Below, in pieces: positions 1 through 8,591 of a stretch of 64,000 bases of DNA. Under the pieces are notes generated by a model. It was given only the letters and a program-made list of their open reading frames with translations. It was not told the DNA's origin and made no database searches. Each line of letters opens with the position of its first letter. Positions within the stretch are counted from its first letter, which is position 1. Source of the DNA: Microbulbifer sp. Q7 (GTDB taxonomy: Bacteria; Pseudomonadota; Gammaproteobacteria; Pseudomonadales; Cellvibrionaceae). The translations under genes were made by a program, and so were the position numbers. The stretch covers positions 124,001 through 188,000 of the forward strand of contig NZ_LROY01000002.1 of the NCBI RefSeq assembly GCF_001639145.1, written 5' to 3'.

Positions 1-287
1 GCGTCCACATCGGCGGCCAGTGATTCCAGGTAACTTGCGTAGCGGGGGAGCTGGGTCTGGCGGTGCCAGCGGTGGAACTCGTCGACACGCTGGGAGAGGA
101 GGTCTTCCTCGGCGCCCTCCAGGTCCAGATATTTATTCAGGTTGCGGTCCATCCACCAGTCCAGGTGACCGTATACCAGGCGCACACTGGAACATCCGGA
201 GCCGAATATAAACAGCAGCAGGATAAACGCGCCAAGCAGCCGGGGAAGCGGTGCAGCAGAGAGCGAAAACGGGTTCGAGGCATTCAT
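1..287 (-). CDS. DUF6279-type lipoprotein, N-terminal part only (cut by window edge)
   Basis: The reverse strand reads from an ATG at 287 off the left edge without a stop, giving about 95 residues. The N-terminus is a lipoprotein signal: a hydrophobic stretch around residues 18-30, then G-S-G-C with the probable lipidated cysteine at residue 32. The mature start CSSVRLVYGHLDWWMDR resembles the DUF6279 lipoprotein family, whose function I do not know. The rest of the protein lies outside the window. It is on the same strand as the downstream-facing PstS/OmpA-like gene, 47 bp away, so the two may be co-transcribed. Family assignment is from memory of the N-terminal pattern and is moderately sure; that it is a lipoprotein is better supported. 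Confidence 0.7.
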   Translation of the reverse strand, partial: MNASNPFSLSAAPLPRLLGAFILLLFIFGSGCSSVRLVYGHLDWWMDRNLNKYLDLEGAEEDLLSQRVDEFHRWHRQTQLPRYASYLESLAADVD

Positions 288-334
288 GGCGTTAAATATA
301 GATCCTGCCAGATGCCCCCGCGACCCGCTTGCGG

Positions 335-1675
335 TCAATTGATCCAGACTTCCACACGACTGTTTTTTATCGGACTCTGTTCGCTGTCTCCGGTGAGCGG
401 CGCAAAGGCACCCACGGACATGATCCGGCTGTCGCCCATCTGGTGCTCCCGCAGTAGTGCACCCTGTACTTTCAGCGCGCGGAAGCGGGAAATCAGGTCG
501 GAAATATTGCGGTTCGCTTTGTAGTCAGAGAAGCCCACCAGTGTCAGCGACAGGTCGTGATTTTCCTCTTGTGCCATAAAGTCCTGCAACCGGTGCAGGT
601 CCCGCAGGGCCCGGTTATCCAGCTCGGTACTGCCGTCGGCAAAGCGGAACGAAATGCTCAAGCGCGATCCGGTTTCCATTAGCTCGCGGTAGTTGTCCGG
701 TGCATTGGCATAGGCTGGTACCTGCAAAGCCACCGGTGTCAGGTTGATAAACCCGACATCGGCCACGATCTGCTGACCGGCGTGGGATTCGACAAAGTGG
801 ATAAAGGCATCCACATGCGCGTTGTAGCGCCCTGGGTTGCGATACAGGTATAGGCGGCGGGTGAGCGGGAAATCCTCGGTGGCGATGATGCCGCGGTCGG
901 GCACAATGGCCGCCAGCTCACCGGCCTTGACCGCCACTTTCCGAAGGCCCTCGGCGTCCGCGTAGGGCAGGTAGCCAATGGCGGCCGGATCCCGTTGCAC
1001 CAGTGCGCGGGTCTCGTGGTTGCCGGAAACTTCATACGCAAACGCCTCTGTAGGTCGGCTGGCGTCGAACACTTCGCTGTCAAAGGTGGCGCGGGTGCCG
1101 GATTCGATATCTCGGTGCAGTGGCCGAATCGGTAGGTCTGGGCCACCCAGTTGTGCCCAGTTGCGAATGTCACCACGATAAATTCGCGCCAGCTGGTCCA
1201 GGCTCAGCTGGGATACCGGGTTGTGCGCGTGCACCGCCACGACCAGTGCATCAAGCCCGATCACGTGCTCCGCCTGGGGGCCGGTAAAGTCGCCAAAGCG
1301 CTTGAGCATGGCGATTTCCGCTGGCTTGATCCGCCGTGATGCCATACCGATGTCGGCACTGTTTTCGTTGAGGGCTTTAAAACCCGTGCTGGAACCCAGC
1401 GCAATGATAGGGACGACCACCGGCTTGCCCTGAAGCGTGGCGGTGATCCAGTGCTGTTCGCCCTCGCTGCGTTGAGCGATTTTTGTTGCGCCAATTGAGC
1501 GCAGGTAGCTTTTTACCTGCGCCGGGGCGAGATCGGCACCGATGGTGTTGGAGCCGGTAAGGCGGAAGAGCGTGGTGTCGCCTGGCTCAGACGCCATGCC
1601 GCTGGAACCCAGCAGGTAAAGTGCTGCGGCCACCAACGTGCGTGATACATACTTAAAGGCTCGGCAGCGTCCCAT
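335..1675 (-). CDS. PstS-like phosphate-binding protein fused to an OmpA-like domain
   Basis: A 446-residue exported protein. A signal peptide covers about residues 1-28, ending near GMASEP. Residues ~37-330 form a periplasmic binding protein of the phosphate/PstS class, with the LTGSNTIG start and the ESGTRATF motif typical of phosphate-binding loops. Residues ~335-446 look like an OmpA C-terminal peptidoglycan-binding domain, with FADGSTELD near its start and NSRVEVWI at its end. The start is supported by GGAG six bases before the ATG. No pstCAB permease genes are nearby, so it may act as an anchored phosphate sensor or scavenger rather than a classical transporter subunit; this is inference. 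The upstream gap to nagK is divergent, so it has its own promoter. Confidence 0.8.
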   Translation of the reverse strand: MGRCRAFKYVSRTLVAAALYLLGSSGMASEPGDTTLFRLTGSNTIGADLAPAQVKSYLRSIGATKIAQRSEGEQHWITATLQGKPVVVPIIALGSSTGFKALNENSADIGMASRRIKPAEIAMLKRFGDFTGPQAEHVIGLDALVVAVHAHNPVSQLSLDQLARIYRGDIRNWAQLGGPDLPIRPLHRDIESGTRATFDSEVFDASRPTEAFAYEVSGNHETRALVQRDPAAIGYLPYADAEGLRKVAVKAGELAAIVPDRGIIATEDFPLTRRLYLYRNPGRYNAHVDAFIHFVESHAGQQIVADVGFINLTPVALQVPAYANAPDNYRELMETGSRLSISFRFADGSTELDNRALRDLHRLQDFMAQEENHDLSLTLVGFSDYKANRNISDLISRFRALKVQGALLREHQMGDSRIMSVGAFAPLTGDSEQSPIKNSRVEVWIN

Positions 1676-1950
1676 CCCTATCTCCTGTTGCTTCTGATTC
1701 CTTGGGTTGCCTGGTGCAGGCAGTGCGTCGGGCTGTGCCCGGGCACTTCTTTATCAGACTGAGATGTCTGGTTGCCCTGCGCTGGGCGCGCGCTTTATCG
1801 CAGAAAAATGTGACAGATTTGTTTCAGTCGCGCCTGAGCTGGCTGGCGGCATGCCGGAGGCCGCGCCAGTCGGGCGTTGTCCGTGTCTATTGCTGATTTG
1901 CCAGGGGCGCTCAAAGCCCCCTCAGCGGCGGCTGATTCGGCTCTATTGCC

Positions 1951-1980
1951 TTCAGGTAGGGCAGAGAGGGGGCCTATAAT
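1951..1980 (+). promoter_or_regulatory. Candidate promoter of the nag operon
   Basis: A perfect TATAAT lies at 1975-1980, with a weak -35 candidate TTCAGG at 1951-1956 and 18 bp between. The operator at 2014-2029 sits just downstream, where a bound repressor would block initiation or early elongation. The remainder of the 489-bp gap between the divergent PstS/OmpA gene and nagK shows only a small GC hairpin around 1904-1920. Confidence 0.45.
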
Positions 1981-2013
1981 TCGGTGCTTGAGGGATTTTT
2001 TTTGAAAAAGGGC

Positions 2014-2029
2014 ATGACAACGCTGTCAT
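2014..2029. promoter_or_regulatory. LacI-type operator upstream of nagK
   Basis: ATGACAACGCTGTCAT, a 16-bp inverted repeat with one mismatched base pair. Its exact reverse complement is found upstream of pgi (8466-8481), and two close variants precede the TonB receptor gene. The motif has the central CG/GC dyad usual for LacI-family operators, and a LacI-family gene lies in the same locus. The assignment of this regulator to this site is inference. Confidence 0.75.
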
Positions 2030-2164
2030 TTGTCTTGTAGTATTTCTTCCATATTGGCACAGACGTCAATCAAGGCGTCGCGCCGGATCCTCTGGGGAGC
2101 AAGTGATTGCAGTGGGGAATCCGGTGAAGACAGATAACAATAGAATTCTTAGGGGCCGCTTCAG

Positions 2165-3115
2165 ATGGTTGCTTTGAGAGACAGTAGGGACATTCTTTAC
2201 GTTGGCGTCGATGGCGGTGGCAGTAAGTGCCGCGCGTCCATTTTTGATGCCGACAATCGTCTACTGGGTACCGGTGTGTCCGGACCTGCGAACCCCCTTC
2301 ACGGCTACGCACAGACCATTGACTCCATAGTCCGCTCGGCCGCACTGGCCGTGGCCGATGCCGGCATGCCCGCGGAAACGCTCGGGGAGCTGGTGGCGGG
2401 TGTTGGTCTGGCGGGCGTCAACATGCCCCGCCTGTTCAACGAGATGAATGCCTGGGCACACCCCTTCAAGCAGATGTTCCTCACCACCGACCAGCACTCC
2501 GCTTGCCTCGGCGCCCACCGTGGCGGCGACGGCGCAGTCATTATTGCCGGCACCGGTTCCGTCGGTTATTCCTGGGTCAACGGCCACAGCGAGATCGTCG
2601 GAGGCCACGGATTCCCGCACGGCGATAAAGGCAGCGGTGCCTGGCTGGGGATGGAAGCGGTGAAGTATCTGCTCATGGCCATGGAAGGGCTGGCGGCGAC
2701 GTCCATGCTGCAGCGTGAATTGCAAAAGGCGCTGGGTACCGATGACCCCTACGATGTGATCGAAATGATGGCGGGCAAGCCTTCCAGTCAGTACGCCAAG
2801 CTGGCGGTGCCGGTGGTGGAGTGCGCAGAGGCCGACTGCCCGGTTGCTGTTTCCATCATGCGCGGTGGTGCGGCCTACATCAGTGATCTCGCGGAAAAAT
2901 TAATGGAAAGCAAGCCGCCGCGGCTGGCCATGATCGGCGGTCTGGCGCCCCGTCTGAAGCCCTGGCTGAAGCCGCGGGTTGCCGAGCGGGTGTCCGACCC
3001 GCTGGATCCGCCGGAACTGGGCTGTGTCTACTTCGCGCAGCACTCACTGGCTGCGCTGGGCGAGGGTGAAACCCGGCCCGCGGAGAAGGGCGATGCAAAA
3101 GCGCTCTTTGGATAA
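2165..3115 (+). CDS. nagK: N-acetylglucosamine kinase, BadF/BadG/BcrA/BcrD ATPase family
   Basis: A 316-residue cytoplasmic sugar kinase of the ASKHA fold. The phosphate-1 loop is VDGGGSKCRA near residues 15-24, and GTGSVGY near residue 130 is the phosphate-2 region. The family phosphorylates N-acetylglucosamine to GlcNAc-6-phosphate in marine bacteria that lack a PTS for it. It is the first gene of a four-gene set nagK-nagB-nagA-nagP on the plus strand, directly below a LacI-type operator. That context makes GlcNAc the likely substrate rather than another amino sugar. The next gene begins about 100 bp after its stop. Confidence 0.88.
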   Translation: MVALRDSRDILYVGVDGGGSKCRASIFDADNRLLGTGVSGPANPLHGYAQTIDSIVRSAALAVADAGMPAETLGELVAGVGLAGVNMPRLFNEMNAWAHPFKQMFLTTDQHSACLGAHRGGDGAVIIAGTGSVGYSWVNGHSEIVGGHGFPHGDKGSGAWLGMEAVKYLLMAMEGLAATSMLQRELQKALGTDDPYDVIEMMAGKPSSQYAKLAVPVVECAEADCPVAVSIMRGGAAYISDLAEKLMESKPPRLAMIGGLAPRLKPWLKPRVAERVSDPLDPPELGCVYFAQHSLAALGEGETRPAEKGDAKALFG

Positions 3116-3212
3116 GGGCGCGAACGAGTTAGAACACACAGGTTGCCAGGCTGCAGTTTGTTAACTGCCCAGTCCGGTGACCGTAGCCATACGCATTTTA
3201 CGGACAGATTTT

Positions 3213-4256
3213 ATGAGCGCAGTGACTTCTGCTGAAGCCAGCAAGGCGGAAACCTCTATGACAATGACAGTAATGGAAACCGAGGCTCGTGAGGCCCCGA
3301 GCCGGATTGCCGAACAGCTGAAAAACAATGCGCCGATCATGGACGCGCTCGGCGAGCGCCTGCGCAACAAGCCGCCGCGATTTGTCATGATCGTTGGGCG
3401 TGGCTCCTCGGATCACGCCGGCGTATTTGCCAAGTACCTGATTGAAATCGAAACCGGCACGCCCACCTTTGCTGCGGCGCCGTCTGTCTCCAGTGTCTAT
3501 GGCAAAAAGCTGAAGCTGGAAGACGCACTGGTCATCGTTATTTCCCAGTCCGGGCGCAGCCCGGACATTCTGGCGCAGGCGCAGATGGCGAAGGATGCCG
3601 GCGCCTATACCGTGGCGCTGGTGAATGATGAGACTGCACCGATCAAAGACATTGTGGATCAGGTGGTGCCGCTGAAAGCCGGCCCTGAACTGGCGGTCGC
3701 CGCAACCAAGAGCTACCTGTGTACCCTGTCTGCGGTTCTGCAGCTGGTAGCCAACTGGACCCAGGACGACGACCTGATGGCCAGCGTGGAACAATTGCCG
3801 CAAACCCTGACTGACGCCATTGAATCCGACGTGCAGCTGCGCCCGGAAGACCTTGCCGCGGTGAAAAACCTGGTGGTCCTGGGGCGTGGTCCCGGTTACG
3901 GCATTACCCGTGAGCTGGCACTCAAGCTGAAAGAAGTGTGCAGCGTGCACGCGGAGTCCTTCTCCAGCGCCGAGTTTCTGCACGGCCCGGTCACTCTGGT
4001 GGAGCAGAAGCTCACGGTGGTGAATGTGCCCATCGAAGATGAGTCTTATCAGGCGCACAGTGAGCAGATCGCCGATATCATTCGCCGCGGCGGTACCCTG
4101 ATCAACCTGCACGTGCCGAGCAAAGGTGTACACCCGCGCGTTGCGCCACTGGCGCTGCTACAGCGCTTTTACCTCGACGTGGCACATGTTGCCGTCAGTC
4201 GCGGTATTAATCCGGACGAGCCGGCGGGCCTGAAGAAAGTTACCCAGACCGTGTGA
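3213..4256 (+). CDS. nagB-II: Glucosamine-6-phosphate deaminase, SIS-domain type (NagB-II)
   Basis: A ~347-residue protein with two SIS (sugar isomerase) domains, about residues 45-180 and 205-335. The first carries VGRGSSDHAG and ISQSGRSPD, the second LGRGPGYGITRELALKLKE and SAEFLHGP. It resembles the isomerase half of GlmS without the glutaminase domain. Such proteins convert glucosamine-6-phosphate to fructose-6-phosphate and ammonia, replacing the unrelated classical NagB. The start is uncertain: ATG 3213 is used here, GTG 3177 and ATG 3258 (preceded by AAGGCGGA) are in frame, and the SIS core begins well after all of them. It lies between nagK and nagA, which fits the deaminase step. Confidence 0.87.
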   Translation: MSAVTSAEASKAETSMTMTVMETEAREAPSRIAEQLKNNAPIMDALGERLRNKPPRFVMIVGRGSSDHAGVFAKYLIEIETGTPTFAAAPSVSSVYGKKLKLEDALVIVISQSGRSPDILAQAQMAKDAGAYTVALVNDETAPIKDIVDQVVPLKAGPELAVAATKSYLCTLSAVLQLVANWTQDDDLMASVEQLPQTLTDAIESDVQLRPEDLAAVKNLVVLGRGPGYGITRELALKLKEVCSVHAESFSSAEFLHGPVTLVEQKLTVVNVPIEDESYQAHSEQIADIIRRGGTLINLHVPSKGVHPRVAPLALLQRFYLDVAHVAVSRGINPDEPAGLKKVTQTV

Positions 4257-4317
4257 AGGCGCAGTGTGATGCTGCAGGTAGTTTGACGAACGGGTGATGG
4301 AGCGCAGGAGCGGGCAA

Positions 4318-5445
4318 GTGGTACAGACATTTATCGCAGACAAGTTATTCGACGGCGAGCAGCTGCATACCAATGCGGCGGTGTCTGTTGAGGGCGGTAA
4401 AGTGATTGCCCTCGGCGGCGAGCCGGCGGCCGGTGCGGTGCGCCTGAAAGGCATGCTGGCGCCCGGACTGATTGATGTCCAGGTTAATGGTGGCGGCGGT
4501 GCGCTGTTTAACAACGACACCACCGTCAACGCGCTTGGCAAAATGTCAGCGGCCCATGCCCGCTACGGTACCACCGGATTTATGCCCACCCTGATCACCG
4601 ATCAGGTGGACGTGATGCAAAGGGCGGCGGATGCCGTCAGTGCTGCACTCAAGGAGGGTGTGCCCGGGGTTCTAGGTGTGCACTTTGAAGGGCCGCACCT
4701 GAGCACGCCCAAAAAAGGCACCCACGAAGAAAAATTTATTCGCCCGCTTAGCGAAGAAGAGCTGGCGATTTATGGTCGCGACGACCTGGGCCTGAAAATG
4801 GTCACTCTGGCACCGGAAAATGTCTCGCCAGGGGATATTCGGAAGCTGGTCGATCTTGGGGTAAGGGTTTGCCTCGGGCACTCCAATGCCGATGGCAAGA
4901 CGGCCGCCGCGGCGGTTGCGGCGGGGGCCACCGGGTTCACGCATCTGTATAACGCCATGTCGCCGTTGCATTCGCGCGACCCGGGCATGGTGGGGACGGC
5001 ACTGATCAGCGATGGCTGCTGGTGTGGCCTGATCGCCGACGGCCACCATGTCAGTGCCGAAGCCATGACCCTGGCCCTGAAGGCCAAGCCGCGTGGCAAG
5101 ATCATGCTGGTGACTGACGCCATGTCACTGGTGGGGAGCGAAGAAAAAAGTTTTCCGCTGTTTGACCGCATCGTGACGCGCGATGGCGACAAGCTGACAT
5201 CCACCACCGGTGAGCTGGCTGGTTCACACCTCGACATGATCGGCGCAGTGCGCAATATCCGCGAGTGGTGCGGTGTGGAATTGACCGAAGCCCTGCGTAT
5301 GGCCGGGCTTTACCCAGCGCAGTATCTGGGTTGCGAGGGCGGCCGTATTGCCGCGGGCGCCAGCGCGGATCTGATTTTACTGAGCGACGATCTACAGGTG
5401 CAGCGAACCTGGATCGGCGGGCAGGAAGTGTTCTCTGCGGGCTGA
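4318..5445 (+). CDS. nagA: N-acetylglucosamine-6-phosphate deacetylase
   Basis: A ~375-residue amidohydrolase that removes acetate from GlcNAc-6-phosphate. Metal and substrate motifs are present: HFEGPH near residue 122-127, GHSNAD, THLYNAMSPL and VTDAMSL with the catalytic Asp near residue 266. The GTG at 4318 is chosen because AGGAG at 4306-4310 sits seven bases before it and it gives a family-like N-terminus (MVQTFIADKLFDGE). GTG 4294 and ATG 4297 are also in frame but lack a ribosome site and add an unusual basic leader. It is the third gene of the nag operon. Confidence 0.92.
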   Translation: MVQTFIADKLFDGEQLHTNAAVSVEGGKVIALGGEPAAGAVRLKGMLAPGLIDVQVNGGGGALFNNDTTVNALGKMSAAHARYGTTGFMPTLITDQVDVMQRAADAVSAALKEGVPGVLGVHFEGPHLSTPKKGTHEEKFIRPLSEEELAIYGRDDLGLKMVTLAPENVSPGDIRKLVDLGVRVCLGHSNADGKTAAAAVAAGATGFTHLYNAMSPLHSRDPGMVGTALISDGCWCGLIADGHHVSAEAMTLALKAKPRGKIMLVTDAMSLVGSEEKSFPLFDRIVTRDGDKLTSTTGELAGSHLDMIGAVRNIREWCGVELTEALRMAGLYPAQYLGCEGGRIAAGASADLILLSDDLQVQRTWIGGQEVFSAG

Positions 5446-5516
5446 TGCCCACGTATTCAACAACAACTGATGACGATGTTTAACGACGCTCAATAACGAT
5501 AATTAAAGGTGAATTT

Positions 5517-6848
5517 ATGACTACCGCAGCGATTACTCCAAGCGAAACGCGCAGCAGCGTTTTGCCGATGGCCATCATCGGTTTGCTGTTCTTTATCTTT
5601 GGTTTTGTGACCTGGTTAAACGGGGCGTTGATCCCCTTCCTGCAGACCATCTGTGAACTCAGTGCCTTCCAGGCCATGCTCGTAGCGTCGGCGTTCTATA
5701 TTGCCTATACCGTGATGGCGCTGCCGATGGCAGCCATTATCGAGCGCACCGGCTACAAAACCGGTATGGCGCTGGGGCTGGCGCTGGTTGCCGTCGGGGC
5801 CCTGATTTTTATTCCCGCCGCTTACAGTCGTATGTTCGGCATTTTCCTGTTGGCCCAGTTTGTGGTGGGTTCGGGTCTGACCATTCTGCAGACCGCTTCC
5901 AACCCCTACGTGGTGCGCGTCGGCTCTCCGGAAACCGCAGCGGTGCGGATCTGTGTCATGGGGCTGCTGAACAAGGGTGCCGGCATTGTGGCGCCGCTGG
6001 TATTCGCCGCACTGGTGATGTCTGGCATCAGCGGTGTCAGCGATGCCGAGCTGGCCGTGCTGTCTTCCACCGCCAAAGACGCCAAGCTGGACGAGCTGGC
6101 GGGGCAGCTGGTTTCTCCGTACATCGGTATGGCGATTCTCGGATTTGTACTGGCCGTCGCCATGATGTTCGCACCACTGCCGGATATTGAAGATGAAGTG
6201 GTGGAAGGTCAGGAAGAGATGGCGGTAAACCTGCCCGCGCTGCTGAAGTTTCCGCAGCTGATTCTGGGTTCCATCGCGCTGTTCTTCTACGTGGGCGTGG
6301 AGGTAATCGCCGGTGACGCTATTGGCTTGCTGGGCAAGCAGGCCGGGCTGGATACGGCGGTCGCGTCCGTGCTGACGTCCTACACGATGGTGTTCATGGT
6401 GCTGGGTTATATCTGGGGCACCATCGCTATTCCGCGCTTTATCAGCCAGCAGACTGCGCTGTTGATCTCTGCGGTCATGGGAATTGTGTTCACGTTCGCG
6501 GTAATGGCCGGCTCTATGGAAAGCACCGTAATGTCCTCCGCGACCCTGGCGCTGTTCGGCCTGCCCGAGATTCCCAATGCGGTCTACTTCGTTGCACTGT
6601 TGGGCTTCGCCAATGCCATGTGCTGGCCCGCAATCTGGCCGCTGGCGCTGGAAGGTTTGGGCAAGTTCACCTCCAAAGGTGCTGCGCTTCTGATCATGGG
6701 TATCTCCGGTGGTGCGGTCCTGCCGCCGCTGTACGGCCACTTTGCCGATACCGGCGACGGTCAGCTGGCCTACGTGATCTCGATTCCGGCTTACCTGTTT
6801 ATTCTGTTTTACGCGCTGAAAGGCCACAAGATGCGTAGCTGGAAGTAA
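5517..6848 (+). CDS. nagP: GlcNAc permease, FucP-family MFS sugar transporter
   Basis: A 443-residue inner-membrane protein with about 12 hydrophobic segments, of the FHS/FucP branch of the major facilitator superfamily. The family hallmarks are GLLFFIFGFVTWLNGALIPF at the N-terminus, NPYV near residue 128 and GISGGAVLPPLYG near the C-terminus. Members next to nagK and nagA in marine gammaproteobacteria are GlcNAc permeases (NagP), and the operon context here is the same. It is the last gene of the nag operon and is followed by a strong intrinsic terminator at 6986-7010. Confidence 0.88.
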   Translation: MTTAAITPSETRSSVLPMAIIGLLFFIFGFVTWLNGALIPFLQTICELSAFQAMLVASAFYIAYTVMALPMAAIIERTGYKTGMALGLALVAVGALIFIPAAYSRMFGIFLLAQFVVGSGLTILQTASNPYVVRVGSPETAAVRICVMGLLNKGAGIVAPLVFAALVMSGISGVSDAELAVLSSTAKDAKLDELAGQLVSPYIGMAILGFVLAVAMMFAPLPDIEDEVVEGQEEMAVNLPALLKFPQLILGSIALFFYVGVEVIAGDAIGLLGKQAGLDTAVASVLTSYTMVFMVLGYIWGTIAIPRFISQQTALLISAVMGIVFTFAVMAGSMESTVMSSATLALFGLPEIPNAVYFVALLGFANAMCWPAIWPLALEGLGKFTSKGAALLIMGISGGAVLPPLYGHFADTGDGQLAYVISIPAYLFILFYALKGHKMRSWK

Positions 6849-6985
6849 GTTGCCAGTACGTGCTACGGAATTCCAGGCGCATCGTAATTCGTCAGTTTTG
6901 AAAGTGTATTGGATGTTGTTTTGAAAAGGATTTTTTTTCTATCAACTTCTTTACGAAGTTTCTCTCTTTGGTTCTCGTCATCTTT

Positions 6986-7010
6986 GCCCTCCTTGTGAGG
7001 GCTTTTTTTT
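6986..7010 (+). terminator. Intrinsic terminator of the nag operon
   Basis: Stem GCCCTC (6986-6991) pairs with GAGGGC (6997-7002) around a five-base loop, followed by eight T residues. Confidence 0.85.
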
Positions 7011-7016
7011 GCCAAC

Positions 7017-7043
7017 AAAAAGCCCTCGATAGACAGAGGGCTT
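7017..7043 (-). terminator. Intrinsic terminator of the LacI-family gene
   Basis: Stem AAGCCCTC (7020-7027) pairs with GAGGGCTT (7036-7043). On the minus strand the stem runs into a T tract (A residues at 7017-7021 on the plus strand). It sits downstream of nagR and back-to-back with the nag operon terminator. Confidence 0.7.
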
Positions 7044-7151
7044 GTGGGTGTTCGCTGCGGGATGAACACTCCGGTGGGCGCTATACGCCAGCATAATGCA
7101 GGGGGAGAGAGACCAGGGAGGGGATAAGCGGCGACGAGGCCGCACATCGGT

Positions 7152-8201
7152 TTATCGTACGGGCGAGTCGCCGGTAGAGTCGCGCACCAGTAATTCGGGC
7201 ACGAATTTTTTGATGATCCCCGCATCTTTGTTGGCGGCGGCGCTTTCCGCCGCGCTCTTGCTGCGCGCCTTGTTCAATACCAGAGCCGCGGCACACTTGG
7301 CGATTTCATTATTTGGCTGGTGCGCGGTGGTCAGTTTGGGCCAGGTCTGGCGGGAGAAGGGGCTGTCCTCGAAGCCGACGATGGAAAGCTGCTCGGGAAT
7401 TTCGATGTGCATCAGTCGCGCAGCAAACAGCGCACCCGCCGCCATCTCGTCGTTACTGGCAAAAATAGCGGTGGGTGGGTTGTCCCGCTCCAGCAGTTGC
7501 TTCGCACCGGATACACCGGAGTCGAACGAGTACTCGCCGGCAACAATAAGCTCTGGCTCGATGGTGATTCCCGCCTGCTGCAGCGCTTCCTTGTAGCCAT
7601 CCAGTCGCCCGTGGGTGGAAATGTGTTCCTCACCACCACACAGAAAACCGATGCGCTTGTGGCCGTGCTCAATCAGGTGTTTGGTGATGTCGAAGGCGGC
7701 CGCGGTATCGTCGACCTGAATGCAGTTTTCTTCGTCGCCCTCGGCGGCGCCACTGGAAACAATGCGCACATAGTCGAGGCCGAGCTTTTTCACTTCATCG
7801 ATGACGGCCTGGGTTTCGGAGAAGGGCGGTGTGAGCACCACGCCGGCTACCTTGGAATGCTCCACCAGTGCTCGCAACTCGTCGTTTACGGTGTCGGACT
7901 TCGAGTTGCTGGGGTGAATGAGCAGCTCGTAACCCCGGGCCTTGCAGGCTTCAAGGATGCCGTTCTGCATATCGATCACATAGTAGGCATTGGGGTTGTC
8001 GTAGATCAGGGCAATGGTATAGCTGCGCGTACCGGCCAGGTTGCGCGCCGCCAGATTGGGCTGATAGTGAAGTTCCTCCACCGCATCCATCACTTTCTTG
8101 CGGGTGGCGGGCCGGACCGATGGCTCGTTATTGATGACCCGGGAAACGGTCTTGATCGACACGCCGGCGAGTGCCGCGACGTCGTTGATGGTGCTCTTCA
8201 T
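7152..8201 (-). CDS. nagR: LacI-family transcriptional repressor, probable regulator of the GlcNAc/ED regulon
   Basis: About 349 residues. Residues ~1-50 form a LacI helix-turn-helix (STINDVAALAGVSIKTVSRV, then the hinge helix QPNLAARNLAG). Residues ~60-340 form a periplasmic-binding-protein-like sugar sensor domain, with IFASNDEMAAGAL and SIVGFEDSPF typical of the family. ATG 8201 is chosen because it aligns with the usual LacI N-terminus; an in-frame TTG at 8210 is closer to the AAGGA site and cannot be excluded. The gene lies between the nag and pgi-edd operons, and LacI-type operators occur before both and before the TonB receptor. The effector, probably GlcNAc-6-phosphate or a related compound, is inferred. 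Confidence 0.85.
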   Translation of the reverse strand: MKSTINDVAALAGVSIKTVSRVINNEPSVRPATRKKVMDAVEELHYQPNLAARNLAGTRSYTIALIYDNPNAYYVIDMQNGILEACKARGYELLIHPSNSKSDTVNDELRALVEHSKVAGVVLTPPFSETQAVIDEVKKLGLDYVRIVSSGAAEGDEENCIQVDDTAAAFDITKHLIEHGHKRIGFLCGGEEHISTHGRLDGYKEALQQAGITIEPELIVAGEYSFDSGVSGAKQLLERDNPPTAIFASNDEMAAGALFAARLMHIEIPEQLSIVGFEDSPFSRQTWPKLTTAHQPNNEIAKCAAALVLNKARSKSAAESAAANKDAGIIKKFVPELLVRDSTGDSPVR

Positions 8202-8427
8202 GGTCGGCAATGTTCCTTATCCATACCCAGCCGCGCAGTTTACCTGTTTGCGGGCTGCGCGACGACGGCTTAGTAGTCATTTATTCCCAGTGCGGGGATG
8301 CCTGTGTAAAAAAACGGATTTTCCCGGCAAATCCCCTCAATCTTAGTGCTTTTTTGCGGCTGTTACCGTGTTCGACGGAATCGCGGGCGAGTGATAGAAG
8401 ATTTGTGAAACAAAACTACAAACGCGA

Positions 8428-8456
8428 TTGACAGGGTGTGAGGGCTATGTGACTCT
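8428..8456 (+). promoter_or_regulatory. Candidate promoter of the pgi-edd-zwf-pgl-eda operon
   Basis: A perfect TTGACA at 8428-8433 is followed after 17 bp by a poor -10 (GACTCT, 8451-8456), and the operator starts ten bases later. This lies in the 390-bp divergent gap between nagR and pgi. Apart from the operator and an imperfect TTGT...ACAA dyad at 8403-8421, I see no other structure in the gap. Confidence 0.35.
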
Positions 8457-8465
8457 TTGGGCTTC

Positions 8466-8481
8466 ATGACAGCGTTGTCAT
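8466..8481. promoter_or_regulatory. LacI-type operator in the nagR-pgi intergenic region
   Basis: ATGACAGCGTTGTCAT, the exact reverse complement of the operator before nagK. Its position between the divergent nagR and pgi genes would let one site control the Entner-Doudoroff operon and possibly the regulator's own gene. Confidence 0.75.
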
Positions 8482-8591
8482 TTTCTGTGGCGGCATGCCA
8501 AAACCGGCAGGCCAAAGCGCTGTCTGTACGACCAACAAGAATAACCGGTGCCCGCCACTAACCGGCGGGGGCCACTTTCAGGGGGCTCACC

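Noticed and set aside
1702..1979. Short plus-strand open frames before nagK
   Set aside because: They lack ribosome sites and recognisable protein character, overlap one another and lie across the promoter region.
8403..8421. Possible HexR site (TTGT...ACAA dyad) before pgi
   Set aside because: The half-sites are 11 bases apart, longer than the usual HexR spacing as I remember it, and symmetry is poor. No similar site precedes zwf, gap or pyk, and no hexR gene is present.
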